The notes beneath the pieces were generated by a model. It saw only the letters and a program-made list of their open reading frames with translations. It did no database searches and was not told the DNA's origin. Below, in pieces: positions 44,954 through 57,727 of a stretch of 64,000 nt of DNA (positions are counted from its first letter, which is position 1; each line of letters starts with the position of its first letter). Origin of the DNA: Cornus controversa (Eukaryota > Streptophyta > Magnoliopsida > Cornales > Cornaceae); the NCBI GenBank assembly GCA_026545225.1, contig CM048854.1, forward strand, positions 26,828,730-26,892,729, written 5' to 3'. A program made the position numbers and the translations under genes.

Positions 44954-45196
44954 CACTACAAGAAAAATCACTTTTAACGACAGGCGAAAATGCTTTCCAC
45001 GATGGGCATCTTTACTAATTTCTAATTTTAACTTTGAATTATAAGAATATAAACCAGAATAAACAAATTATGCAAAATATAAGCGAAGCACAATCAACAC
45101 ATAAAAAAAATGTCATAAATATGGACACGACATTTTTTTTTTAATATGGAAAAAGAGAGTTAAAAAGTAGGGAACTTGGTACAAGAAAAACAATCT
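44954..45196. mobile_element. CACTA transposon end, left terminus
   Basis: CACTACAAGAAAAATCACTT at 44954, the canonical CACTA terminal repeat, followed by subterminal words ACGACAGGCG and CACGATGGGC similar to those at 350-590. Cut off after 243 bases by the Copia element at 45197. Confidence 0.65.
45192..45196. repeat. 5-bp target site duplication, left copy
   Basis: CAATC, identical to 53076-53080 on the other side of the Copia element. Confidence 0.9.
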
Positions 45197-46430
45197 ATGA
45201 GTTGCGCAGTGCGGAAGCAGTTTAGTTAATTTAGAGTGAAATACTAATCCTTAGACCTAGAGAGGGGTGAATAGGTCATCTTGCCCAATTTTTATGATTG
45301 ATTAATTACCCACAATTATTATCAATTAAGCATCCAAACCAATCACAAAATAAATAAAGCAAGTAAGGAAAAGTTAGAGATAACACTAGGAATTTTACGT
45401 GGAAACCCAAGACGAGAAAAATCACGGGGGTGAGGCAGAAACCCCAGAGAAACCAATCCACTATCTCGAAGCAAAGTACATCAGACTCTGTCCCAAACTC
45501 ACACCCCTCTTCACTCTGTCAAGGATCTGATGCGGAACACCTCAGGCTTATGATTGCGATAACATGTCCAACTGCTGCAGACTTTCGGCTAACGTCATAA
45601 TCCTTACAGAAAGGTAGCTGAAAGAACAACAATACTCAGCAAGTATTTTGTTCCCTTCGTAGTGATCGTTTCTCTTCCTCTTCAGATAAAATTTTGTAGT
45701 TTGAAGGAACCACCTCTACTGCTCTTGATCAACTGTGTAGACTGATGTTGTCTTGAAGATTCTGTTGATCAGATAAAGAAAAACATCATAACTTAAACAC
45801 TCTATGTGTTTGTACTCTCAAAAATAAAAATCAACGAAGATTTTCTCTCATAAATTTCTCTTTTAGCTCATAAAAAAATATTCCTGGCTCTGAATATTAA
45901 ATCATTGAGTTCCTCATCTCTCTCTTTTTGATTGAAGCATAAAGAGGTATTTATAAGATTTAGAATCCTTAGTCTACTTGGAAAACAAGTTTAAAACACC
46001 TAATTAAGGAAAGTTTTAGAGAAGTTTTGGTGACTAGAAAATCAATTCAGATCAAAAAGGAAATTTTCGCGCATGTCAGCCAAGTCGGACCGGTCCTAAA
46101 AATTGGGGACCGGTGGGACTTTTCAGACATGTTGAATTTGCAAAGTCCAGAGACAAGTTGGACCGGTCCTCATATTTGGGGACCGGTGGGACTTAGCAAA
46201 AATTCAATTTTAACATTTAAAACATATTTTTCAAGTCGTAAGCCCACCAAACTTCAAAACATAGTGTCCTCACTCACATACCTATTCTAAGTGATGTCCT
46301 CATCAAATCCACGGTATCGAGGCACTTTCCGTTCAGCTCCGAAGATTGAGACACAAGATCAAACAAAAATTACAACTCGATCCACAAGTTTTGACATCGA
46401 AATTTGCCAATTACAATTATATATCTCACA
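45197..46430 (-). mobile_element. SIRE-type Copia 3' LTR, 1234 bp
   Basis: Direct repeat of 51768-53075. Minus strand starts TGTGAGATATATAATTG at 46430; the far end at 45197 reads TATGAG where the partner has TGTGAG. A TATAAATA box on the minus strand (plus 45949-45956) is the likely core promoter. A short polypurine tract, TAAAGAGGGAGAT on the minus strand (46431-46443), precedes it. It lacks a 74-bp duplication present in the 5' LTR. Confidence 0.92.
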
Positions 46431-47985
46431 ATCTCCCTCTTTAGTAATTTCGTGGCAAAACCAACCTAGACAATATGTAATCTACCCCGCAGCAGAAAAG
46501 ATAAATTACAATGTTGTGAAAAAATAAAAACATATCTGAACCAAACTGAGCAGTCACTCTGATCTTGAGCTTGTGGCAAATATGAAGAACACCTATATTC
46601 AGCAAATATGATGAACCACGATACTCTGCAAAACAATACTCAAAGATACCTTCGTGAAAGCTTAATAAAGATAAATAAGCGTAAACATAAGCAAGAATAA
46701 AACTAAACATGTAATGCCAATGCTATGTAATGGTCTCTCTTAAACAACTCATCTCCCCCTTAATGATAAATGACTAGACGACAACTCTCCCCCTGAAAGT
46801 CACAAAGTCTCTCCAAAATCTCTCCCCCTTTTTCTCACAAATTGACAAGGGACTCTAAAGAAAAAAAACATAAGAAGGAGGAATCAAGCAAGCATATAGA
46901 ACTTATATATGTAAACAATACAAAATATTGACTCCACAAGACTATATGAACACAACAAACTAAAACCAAAGCTTAATCAATTAGTTTCACACACTTAGTA
47001 AGTGTAGTAACATCACATAAATTTCCATAAGCCAAAAGATTTCTTTTGCCAATTGTTCAGATTTTCAGACAATATTTCAATGACATTACACTCACTCAGA
47101 AATCAAACAATCAACATGTGCACAGACTTTCAATTTTTCTTTTATTGTTCCTCGCACATACATATTCGGTGGTTTTCACTCTTACGGGTAGCCAGCTATT
47201 TCCTCAAAATAACTCTTTTCAAAAGATATCTCATTGGAGATTTATGTTGTAGTGGTAGCTTCGAACAAATCCCGAAGGTAGCCTTTTCCATAAGAATATG
47301 CTCAATAGCAATTTTTCATTTTTTTTTATTCTTTTCTTTTCCAGCTGTTGATATTTTTTTTTTTCACTCATCACTCTTTTTGGTCTTTAGCATAATATTG
47401 AACATTCAATTTTCAAGATAATGCTCTATCACATCAACACTATCTTTGACCAAAACAATGACATAAAAATAATCCAGTAAATGTACTCATCATGATTCAT
47501 CTACTAAACGAAATAAGTAAGCAAAACCAAATTTTCACCTCTTAGCCATAGTATGTTATACACATGTAATCTATGTGTCACTAATTTCTTTGTGTTCAAA
47601 CATACTCATTCTAACATGGTTTGCTTAACTTCTCAAAAAAAATAAAAATAAAAATAAACCTAAAACTAAAAGGTTCAATGCATAATATAGACTCATAAGA
47701 TGAATATGAAGCTCCTTTCTAGATTATGTTAATGATATGCAATCTAATCAAGACAACAAATGCCTATAGATTTTCTAAGGCGATGAAACCTAGAAGCATC
47801 TAAAGGCTTTGTGAGAATGTTAGACAAATTATTATCGGTATGCATTTTCTCCAAAAACACGACATTTTGTTCAACTAATTTTTGAATAAAATGATGTCGA
47901 ATGTCAATGTGTTTGTCTTAGAATGCAAAACTATATTCTTTAAGATATTAATTGTACTATTGTTATCACAAAAGATAGACATTGT
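46431..47985 (-). other. Copia internal 3' region between pol and PPT
   Basis: About 1.55 kb after the RNase H stop. Some SIRE-type elements carry an envelope-like ORF here, but this copy shows only short frames; the longest, 46441-46710 on the minus strand, has no recognisable domain. Purine-rich AAAGGGGGAGAG-like blocks at about 46755-46835 on the minus strand are typical of SIRE 3' untranslated DNA. Confidence 0.5.
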
Positions 47986-50870
47986 ACCTTATTCAATTCC
48001 ATAATCCAGTAGCATCTGTTTCATCCAAAGTAGTTGTGTGCAACAACTTCCAGTAGCAATATACTCAGCTTCACATGATGATAAGGAAACACAATTTTGC
48101 TTCTTGCTGTACCATGAAACAAGATTAGTACCAACATAGAAACAACTACATGAAGTACTTTTTCTATCATCCTTGTTACCAACCCAATCAGTATCAGTGT
48201 AACCTGTAATCTCAGAATTAGACTCTATAGAAAAATGCAATCCATAATTCAAAGAACTATTGACATATCGAATAATGCGCTTGACTGTAATGAGATGTTG
48301 TTCTCTAGGATCAGCTTGATACCTAGTACATACTCCTACACTAAATGTAATGTCAGACCTACTTGCTGTCAAATACAACAGGCTGTCAATCATACTCCTA
48401 TATAATGAAAGATCAACTCTTTTAGAATCAGAGTTCTTTTCCAACTTGGAAGAAGTACTCATAGGAGTTTGCAAATGTTTGGAACCTTCCAAACCAAATT
48501 TCTTGACTAACTCCTTTGCATACTTAGTTTGAGATATAAAAATCCCATCATCAAATTACTTCACCTGGACTCCAAGAAAAAATGTTAGTTCACCAACCAT
48601 GCTCAGTATTACCCATATCTTTAGCAAATTCATGAACAAGGTTATCAGAAGTAGAACCAAAAACAATATCATCCACATAGATTTGAGCAACAAGCAAAAT
48701 TTTCCCTTTCCTGATTATGAACAAAGTTTTATCAGCTCCATTTTCTAAAGCCCTTATGCAATAAGTAAGAAGTCAATTTTTCATACCATGCTCTAGGAGC
48801 TTGTTTCAAACCATAAAGAGCCTTTTTCAAATGAAAGACATGATCAGGATTTTGTGGATCAACAAAACTCTTAGGTTGAGCTACATACACTTCTTCTTGC
48901 AAAATACCATTTAGAAAAGCACTTTTAACATCCATTTGAAACAATTTAAATTTAAAGTGACATGTAAGAGCAAGAAGAAGACGAATAGACTCAAGTCTAG
49001 CAACTGGTGCAAAAGTTTCATCAAAATCAATTCCTTCAACTTGAGTGTATCCTTGTGCAACTAACCTAACTTTATTTCTCATTACAAGCCCATTCTCATC
49101 AAGTTTGTTTTTAAAAATCCATTTAGTTCCTATGATGTTCACATCCTTAGGTTGAGGCACTAACTCCCAAACATCATTTTTCATAAATTGATTCAACTCT
49201 TCTTGCATTGTTATAAGCCAATCAGAACTTTGAAGAGCTTTATCAACATTTTTAGGTTCAAATTGAGCCATATGACATGAGTGTCCTATGTTATCCCAGA
49301 CTCTACTCCTAGTATTTCTCTACTCCTAGTATTTCTCTCCTCCCATGGCCCTATCACATTAGTCAATGGATGACTACTTCGAATCCTAGAACTGCCAGAC
49401 ATTGGGACTTCCTCATGTGGTGTAGGATTTTCTATAGGTGCATGTGTATCATCAATTACTTCCTTCATCACCACCTACATGCTCACCTTCATCCTCAGTC
49501 TCACTTTCTTTCTCAACCTCTCTCTCACTAGGTTCACTCTCAGGTAACCCTAAGGTGTTTATACCCTCTTCTTCTTCAGGTTGATCATGTATCTCCTTAG
49601 GCCTTGAGTCATCAATCACAACATTAATTGACTCCATTACAACTTTCGTGAGATGATTATACACCCTATATGCCCGACTATTCAAAGCATACCCCAAAAA
49701 GTATCCTTCATCACTTCTAGAGTCAAATTTTCCTAAATTCTCTCTATCCCTAAGGATATAACATTTACTCCCAAAGACTCTAAAGTGTTTAATGTTGAGC
49801 GTCTTTCCATACCACAATTCATATGCAGTCTTTTCAATTCCAGGCCTAAGGTACACCTTGTTTAAAACATGACAAGCAGTACTAACAGCTTCAGTCCAAA
49901 AATGTTTAGTTAACTTACTTTCATGAAGCATAGTACGTGTCATCTCTGCAATTGTCCTATTCTTTCTTTCAACCACACCATTCTGTTGAGGTGTTTTAGG
50001 TGCAGAAAATTCATGACTTATGCCAAGATTATCACAATAATCAATGTAAGGTCTAGGTTCAAACTCACCTCCCTTATCACTCTTAACACGAGTTATTGCA
50101 TCTCCTTTCTCATTCTGGATCATTTGGCAAATTAACCTGAAGAACACAAAAGCATCAGATTTTTCTCTCAAGAAAGCAATAAAAGTAAATCTAGAAAAAT
50201 CATCAACCATTACAAGCATATACTTTTTACCACTTATGCTTTGAGTTCTTACTGGACCCATTAAATCCATATGAATCAGTTCCAATGGTCTTGAAGTGAC
50301 TTAATGCTTAAGTCTCTTGTGTGACACTCTAGTTTGCTTACCTAATTGACATGGTCCACATACCTCATCTGTTGGTCTTTTCAATTTAGGCAAACCTTGA
50401 ACTCATTCATGATTAGACAAACTTACCAAATCATTGTAAGTCACATGACCAAGTCTCCTATGCCACAAAATAGCTTCATCAGTCACAGCAGAAAAACATA
50501 TATGTAAAGGATCTGAAAATATTACATAACAATTTTTAGGAGTTTTAGATCCTTTCAAAATACAATCACTCTGCTTATTAGTTACAAAACATCCATGTTG
50601 AGTAAAATTAACTTGAAAATCACTATTACATATGTGACTGATACTCAACAAGTTTGCAGCTAAACCTTTAACATATAGAACATTTTTTAATTCACCAAAA
50701 GCAGAAAAATCAATTTAATTTTTACCACTTACTTTAGATGCATTGCCATCACCAAAGGTAACAGACCCACCAGCATAATCCTTAAAAGTGGTAAACAATG
50801 TTCTATCCCCAGTCATATGCCTAGAGCAACCACTATCAAAGTACCAACCTGTAGGACCAAATGCTCAAAG
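47986..50870 (-). pseudogene. SIRE-type Copia pol (PR-IN-RT-RH), decayed
   Basis: Domains in order on the minus strand. Protease with WYFDSGCSRHMTG just upstream of 50800. GAG-pre-integrase (50403-50651, ILWHRRLGHVTYNDL). Integrase core (49452-50285: HMDLMGPV, DDFSRFTF, KSDKGGEF, PQQNGVVERKNRTI), with its DDE residues present. RT (48732-49271: [34 protein letters not shown]), continuing to an intact YVDD at about 48672-48683. RNase H (47989-48492: YTDTDWVG, KKQNCVSLSSCEAEYIA). Stop codons or frameshifts separate the parts (for example near 50720, 50400, 49290 and 48740), so no full polyprotein is made. Motifs fit the SIRE/Maximus lineage. Confidence 0.88.
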
Positions 50871-51710
50871 TGCAGTGTGCATGACAAAACATTTCAGATT
50901 ATTCTTTTTCACCCAAACAGTTTCAGATTTTTTATCAAATGATTTCCTAACTGTTTTAAAATCAGAATTATCAGTCTCAATAGGTTTTTTCTTCTTATTG
51001 CCTAGAACAGAATTAAAGCAATTCAATTTATTAAATTTTTCTTTCAATTCCTGTTGCTTCTTTTCAAGTTCTTTCATCTCATTTAGCAAAACTCTTGAAC
51101 TGTTTAAGTTTTTATGCTTTTTCAGTTCAACTTTTCTCTTCTGACACTTGTATTTAATATGACATATTTCTCCACAAAAATGACATGTTGGAGCAAGTTT
51201 TAGAGCATGAGTAATAATAGAAGGTTTAGTCTCAACTTTCACAAAAATATCTTTTGATTTTAAAAGTGAAAATTCCTTTGAAATTGAAACCAATTCTTCT
51301 TTGTTACTCAAATTTTTAGAAAAATTCAACTTACCAAATTTGCAAGTGTCAGAGTTAAATTTCTGGAAAGACTGATTAGATTTAACAAGTTCACAATTCA
51401 AGTTATCAATCTTATACTCAAGTGAATTATTAAACTCTTTAATCTGTTTAACTTCTTGTTCCAGAAATTCAACTTTACCCAAAAGATTCATCTTTTTATG
51501 TCTAAGTTCCTCTAAATTTTTATTGGTGACTGAAACTTCCAATTTGTAAATATCTCTATCAAGTTCAGCAAGTTTCAATTTTTCCAACAAATTTTCATAG
51601 TCCCTTTTCAACTTAGACCACTCAAGATGTATGTCAGTTAAAGAATCAGAAAATTGAGGTAAGACAATTTCATCATCAAAAGATACAATGTGAGACATCA
51701 TAAAATTCAC
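50865..51710 (-). pseudogene. SIRE-type Copia gag, N-terminally shortened
   Basis: Open frame of 281 codons on the minus strand. Most of it is a predicted coiled coil (many Leu/Lys/Glu heptads: LEKLKLAELDRD, LEQEVKQIKEF), followed by a zinc knuckle CHFCGEICHIKYKC (CX2CX4HX4C intact) and a Lys-rich tail. The usual N-terminal capsid domain of Copia gag is missing, since the ATG lies only about 40 bases from the primer site. So the element has a deletion of leader plus capsid. It joins the protease region after a stop. Confidence 0.75.
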
Positions 51711-51750
51711 AACTAAATTAACAAAAAAAATTTAACTCAGAATTGAGCAA

Positions 51751-51765
51751 CCCGCTCTGATACCA
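51751..51765 (-). other. Primer binding site, tRNA-iMet
   Basis: Minus strand TGGTATCAGAGCGGG, two bases after the 5' LTR end at 51768. Confidence 0.92.
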
Positions 51766-51767
51766 AT

Positions 51768-53075
51768 TGTGAGTTACGCGGTGCGGAAGCAGTTTAGTTA
51801 ATTTAAAGTGAAAACTAATCCTTAGACCTAGAGGGGGGTGAATAGGTCATCTTGCCCAATTTTTATGATTGATTAATTACCCACAATTATTATTAATTAA
51901 GCATCCAAACCAATCACAAAATAAATAAAGCAAGTAAGGAAAAGTTAGAGATAACACCAGAAATTTTACGTGGAAACCCAAGACGGGAAAAACCACGAGG
52001 GTGAGGCAGAAACCCCAGAGAAACCAATCCACTATCTCGAAGCAAAGTACATCAGACTCTATCCCAGACTCACACCCCTCTTCACTCTGTCAAGGATCTG
52101 ATGCGGAACACCTCAAGCTTATGATTGCGATAACATGTCCAACTACTGCAGACTTTCGGCTAACGTCATAATCCTTACAGAAAGGTAGCTGAAAGAACAA
52201 CAATACTCAGCAAGTATTTTGTTCCCTTCGTAGTGATCGTTTCTCTTCCTCTTCAGATAAAATCTTGTAGTTTGAAGGAACCACCTCTACTGCTCTTGAT
52301 CAACTGTGTAGACTGATGTTGTCTTGAAGATTCTGTTGACCAGATAGAGAAAAACATCACAACTTAAACACTTCGTGTGTTTGTGCTCTCAAAATAAAAA
52401 TTAATGAAGATTTTCTCTCATAAATTCCTCTTTTAGCTCATAAAAAAATATTCCTGACTCTGAATATTAAATCATTGAGTTCCTCATCTCTCTCTTTTTG
52501 ATTGAAGCATAAAGAGGTATTTATAAGGTTTAGAATCATTAGTCTACTTGGAAAACAAGTTTAAAACACCTAATTAAGGAAAGTTTTAGAGAAGTTTTGG
52601 TTGACTAGGAAATCAATTCGGATCAAAAAGGAAATTTTCGCGCATGTCAACTAAGTCGGACCGGTCCTAAAAATTGGGGACGGGTGGGACTTTTGCAGAC
52701 ACTTAAAAATTTTCAAGTCCTGAGAAAAGTCGTACCGGTCCTAAAAATTGGGGACCGGTGGGACTTTTCAGACATGTTGAATTTGCAAAGTCCCGAGACA
52801 AGTTGGACCGGTCCTCATATTTGGGGACCGGTGGGACTTAGCAAAAATTCAATTTTAACATTTAAAGCATATTTTTCAAGTCTTAAGCCCACCAAACTTC
52901 AAAACATAGTGTCCTCACTCACATACGTGTTTTAAGTGATGTCCTCATCAAATCCACGGTATCGAGACACTTTCTGTTCATCTCCAAAGATTGAGACACA
53001 AGATCAAACAAAAATTACAACTCGATCCACAAGTTTTGACATCGAAATTTGCCAATTACAATTATATATCTCACA
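51768..53075 (-). mobile_element. SIRE-type Copia 5' LTR, 1308 bp
   Basis: Minus strand begins TGTGAGATATATAATTG at 53075 and ends AACTCACA at 51768. Differs from the 3' LTR by scattered substitutions (a few percent by eye) and by one 74-bp tandem duplication centred on GGACCGGTCC...GGGGACCGGTGGGACT (units offset from 52658 to 52732). TATAAATA on the minus strand at plus 52519-52526. Followed on the right by target duplication CAATC (53076-53080). Confidence 0.93.
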
Positions 53076-53080
53076 CAATC

Positions 53081-53900
53081 TACTGTCATAAAGAGATTAC
53101 ACCATATCATGGGTCATATAGATTGGATTAAAGGATCCCTAAATTATATTTTGTACACAATACTTGTGATCACATTTTGTTATAAAAAGTCCACATGTCT
53201 GGCATTTGATGAGTCATTTATTATTAAATGACCATAATGTCATTTCTTATTGAATTATACTTAACACATTGTTCTTATTAAAATAAATTATGAAGAAAAA
53301 AAATTCATACTATTTTAATGACACATTCTCCATCAAATTTGCACAAGTTTACCTTTAATTCTTAAAATTAATTGTTTTAATAAAATCTTAAGTAGAAAAT
53401 TTGAAACAATTTAAGTAATTTCTTAACTTTTCATGAATATATTGCATGAAAAATAAGATATTTTTTTATTCAAGTAATTTTTTAATTTTTTATGAATATA
53501 TTGTAAGGGAAAAAAAGTATGTTCTTACAGTAAAAAAGTTTAAACGAAGTATAATAAGTTGTTTTATAAATAATAAAATTTTAATAATAAGTTAATTGTT
53601 TTAAAACATGCCTAAATTTGGTGTTAGTAACAATTCTGTATTTTTTTCATTATTATGATAAATTGACATCAGTAATAAAATTAAGATAAATGGTATAATT
53701 AATATTTAAATAAAAAAAAGATAATAAAAATAATTTAATAATAAAGGACATATTTATTAAGAATGCTTATCCCAATTTTAATGGTTGATTTACTGATATA
53801 GCTAGAATTTGAGCTTTAGAATTATTCAAATTTGTGTTTAAACCCCTCATTTCAGATACACTTTATCCTCAGGCTAGGTTTTGTGATTAGTGTGGCAGAC
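53081..53900 (+). other. Upstream region of the methyltransferase gene
   Basis: AT-rich intergenic DNA with no element ends after the Copia target site. It must contain the promoter of the gene starting at 53901; no convincing TATA box stands out among the many AT runs. A TTG-initiated extension from 53832 is open but is not a plausible plant start. Confidence 0.5.
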
Positions 53901-56900
53901 ATGGAGAAAGAGGAGCTCTTGTGCGAAGCAGCGAGGAACGGCGACACCGACAGAGTCAGAGCTCTTGTAGATTCCGGCGCAGACGTATCACACTTCGACG
54001 GCGATGGCCTGACCCCTCTTATGCACGCGGCCAAATACGGCCATGACCAGATTGTCAAAATCTTCCTCGAAGCTGGTGCTCCTTGGAACGCCCTCTCTCC
54101 TTCCGACCACTCCGCCGGCGACTTCGCCATGGACGCCGGCCATCAAGATGCATTCGAACTGCTCCTCAATGCCGGTACTCAATTACCCATTTGCCCCTCT
54201 TTTTTCAGTTTTCTCCACATTTTTGTGCTAAGGTAGTATGTGACAATTTCGAGATGTTAATATGCGTATCTTAAAATTCAAGTCTTTTGGCTTTCCATTG
54301 ATTGATCTCAATACTCATAGTTAAACTACTATGCTCATTCTATGAGCATTGCACTTCTCGTTATAGAGCACAATTTTTTATTATTATTTTTGATAAGTTA
54401 TTAAGCACAATTTATCTTATAGTTGTTTAGTGAACTTTTTTCTTCAAATTTCACTACATCTCTTCCAATTTCGCAATACAAAGGCATTGTTGCTCTCATT
54501 TGTTGTAGTTCTATTGTAGTATGATTTGCGTTATCAGTCCAAGCTTTAACTTCTGCTAAACTTGAACGCTTTCATAAACCTCTAGTACTTGCCATGAAGA
54601 ATTAAATACTATTACTTTTCCGGGCAAGAGAAGGTCGCAAATAGCTTAAGGTTACTGTGTTAGATAATTCATGGAAGTTCTAGCTTTGATCCCTTCTATT
54701 TGGATTGGCCAAGTCACACTACTTTTGAATGTAAACTTCTAGCTTATCCTATTTTTTCTCCTCCGGAAAAGGAAAATAACATTCAGAACAGTTATCTTGG
54801 AAGTGAGAAAGTTATGATTTCATATGCAAGTTAAAGAAACTAGCTTATAATTGTGTAACAAAATTTCTGGTCGTTTCTTTGTCCTTCTCTTTTCTTTGTT
54901 TATTCTAGAACTACCACGATGGTTATATAATTTTTTGCTTCTAATTGTTTCATGTGTGTAATACATTTGAATTCATGTTACGGTGGGTACATTCTTACAA
55001 GCATTGTACTTGGTTTATGCTCTGACGTCATATGGTATATTTGAAAATGGGGTTTTAATTTGGTTTTTGCAAACAAATTTCTGTACTCTAACAGGGATAC
55101 AAGCAGAATTGATCCTTGGGACGATAGCAAGGAGAGTGGATAAAGGTGGTGATTCTGATGGGGACTACTTGGAAGACAGAATTAGTTTTAGTGAGGATAA
55201 GCTGATGGACTCCAATAGCAAGGCTATCATGATGGCATGGGAGAAACCATTGATGGAAGCTCATGCAAAAGCTGTTTGCTCGGGAGGCGGTCACATATTG
55301 AATATAGGATTTGGAATGGGTCTTGTTGATACTGCCATACAGCAATATGCACCTGTTACACACACTATTATTGAGGCTCACCCGGAGGTTTATGATCGAA
55401 TGATTCGTAGTGGTTGGGGTGATAAGAAGAATGTAAAGATTATATTTGGTCGTTGGCAGGATGTCGTTTCTCAGCTTGATTCTTATGATGGTAATACAAT
55501 ATTCAGTTTCCCTCTAAATTAAATTCGAAAAAATGTAACACATATATCCTGAATGATTATTTTACTTTGAACTTAAATTGGGTGGGAAAATAACAATTAT
55601 ATGTTTCTTACCATAAATTTTGTGGTCACTTTACTTCATTTTGATAAGAATTTTAAAATTTTTTATTTTTTTTATTTATAAGTGTTTTCACTTTACTTCA
55701 TTATACTGCATGAAGCTTTTCTTTGCATGTTCTGTTTCCTCAGAAAAGCGACAATTAGTTTCTATAGGTTGATCTTTGTCAAAAAATGTCAGGGAAATAG
55801 GCTACTAGCTTAAAGTTTACAATATGGTAGTATGTGTGTAATATTTATGTATTTATGCACGTATGTGTATAAGTTGTCTCCTCAACAACACTAAGGCCTG
55901 CAAACCATTGGTTATTTGTTTGGTCTTCATCTTTCTTTAGACTGTGGTGTTTCTCAGAATCAATCATTTACTGATCTCTGTCTTGTGGAAAAAACTATCC
56001 AATATTTTCTATAAGAGGAATTGTGTACCTGCTGCCCTGTTTGGGGGACACATTCCCTCAGCAGATGAGATGTAACCTGTAAGCATATTGTATTGGAGAA
56101 ATTGGATGCAAAAGATGGTTAAAAAAGAGTCAGTATTCCTCTTTTCCGCGCATGTAATTAGCAATACAGAAAAAAACATCCTATGACCTTGCAGTATGGA
56201 GGAAATAACTTTCTTTCATTAATGTTGTGTTATTTTTATAAGCATGTTTTAATCCTAAATAAAAACCGGCTGAATGTTCACGTGCTGCCTCTTCTATTCA
56301 TTATTTTGCACTGCTCCAATAACTTGGATAGCTCATTAACACTAAATATATACTCTTTACTGCTTTTATTTTATGTTGAACAAGAAAATGTCATGAGGTA
56401 GGTTGAAACACTTGCATCATTTCCTTAGATTGCAGTTGCAAATAGTTTATTAAGCTTGTCACTAATAGGTTTGACATTTTTTGAGCTACTTGTTGAAAGA
56501 ATACCATTTATGTGACGTCTAAATAATTTGCAAGTTTCCTGATATGATTGAGAAGTTTTTCCATTTTTTTATAAAATAAATTAGCTATAGATGGAAAATC
56601 AGAACTCTTATCTTCCAATTCAATAATTCTTGTATTTTATGGTTCTTTCTTTTCAGGTATCTTCTTTGACACGTATGGGGAGTATTATGAAGATCTCAGA
56701 GAGTTCCACCAGCATCTTCCTGTATTGCTGAAGCCCGGGGGGATCTACTCATTTTTCAATGGCCTTTGTGGAGGCAATGCATTCTTTCATGTTGTTTACT
56801 GTCAGTTGGTTTCCCTAGAACTTGGGAATTTAGGTTATTCAACACAGTTTATACCCTTGCCTGTGAAGGATTGTTTGGGGGACGAAGTATGGGAGGGTGT

Positions 56901-56970
56901 GAAACACAAGTATTGGCAGTTAGATACATATTACCTTCCAGTTTGTCAGTCTATACAGGATCCTGAATGA
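53901..56970 (+). CDS. RMT2-like: Ankyrin-repeat arginine/guanidinoacetate-type N-methyltransferase, 327 aa, 3 exons
   Basis: Exons 53901-54174, 55095-55490 and 56657-56970, joined at GT-AG introns with matching phase (274+396+314=984 bases, TGA at 56968-56970). Residues 1-91 form ankyrin repeats (EEELLCEAARNGD, DGLTPLMHAAKYGH, AGHQDAFELLLNAG-type units). Residues about 130-327 are a class I SAM-dependent methyltransferase: motif I ILNIGFGMG (Gly163, Gly165, Gly167), acidic Glu185 in IIEAHPEVYDRM, FGRWQDV, then FFDTYGEYYEDLREFHQHLP and LLKPGGIYSFFNG. This architecture and the FDTY block match the yeast Rmt2/GAMT-like family conserved in plants. Yeast Rmt2 methylates the delta nitrogen of an arginine in ribosomal protein L12; whether the plant protein does the same is inference. 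The ankyrin part probably binds the substrate. All key residues look intact; the gene lies 0.8 kb from the Copia element and seems undisturbed. Expected in cytosol and nucleus, since no targeting signal is visible. Confidence 0.92.
54175..55094 (+). other. Intron 1 of the methyltransferase gene
   Basis: 920 bases, GTACTC...CTCTAACAG. T-rich, no ORF or element recognised inside. Confidence 0.85.
55491..56656 (+). other. Intron 2 of the methyltransferase gene
   Basis: 1166 bases, GTAATA...TTCTTTTCAG. T-rich, non-coding. Confidence 0.88.
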
Positions 56971-57690
56971 AGCTTGAAGTTACAGTTTTTTTTCCCTCTA
57001 CACTTCCACTCAATTTAAATTGCACCAGTCAAGTCAGTATCTTATACAGCGCTAATCATATTCTCCATCAATTTGGAGGGTTTAGATGTTTTGGAAACTA
57101 TGGTGAGTTCCCCTGGCAATCCTGTGTTTATTGAATTCTTCTTGCAAATCGACATATGATATTGTCAGTTTAAGTCCTTGAGATTGTTGAAGTTTCATTA
57201 AGAAGAATAATTCCAGCTTATTTAGCAGAGAAAACTGCACTAGAAACATAAATTGTCCTACACATATATCTTCTAATTCTGGATGTGCTAGCTCTGCTCA
57301 ACCTGTGGAAGAATGGCTTCTGATGGCCACTTGAATGATTTTTAATTTTCTGCTTTAGGTTTCAACTTTGGAGAAGACTTTCCATTCAGCATAATCGAAT
57401 GGCCTCCTATTTTCTCCCTTAAAATATGCTTCTGCCCCAATTTTGTTAATTGCTTCAACTATGCAATATTGTTGGAAGGTCTAATTTGAAGTTAATCCCT
57501 TTTCAGTGGTTTTAAGTAAATTTCTTGAGATAATTATTCAAAATGCATACTTTCACAAATGTTACATATGAAGGAAAGCCCCTCTTTATAGAGGTAAACC
57601 TCCCTTCCCCAGCTCCAGTTCTATTGCTTATTTGATTTTTGAAGACACTTTGGTGTATTTTGCTCATCTCTATCATGTCAATCCCATTGG

Positions 57691-57691
<1 letters not shown>

Positions 57692-57727
<36 letters not shown>

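Noticed and set aside
53832-53900. TTG-initiated N-terminal extension of the methyltransferase
   Set aside because: Non-ATG start; the ATG at 53901 gives the family-like N-terminus.
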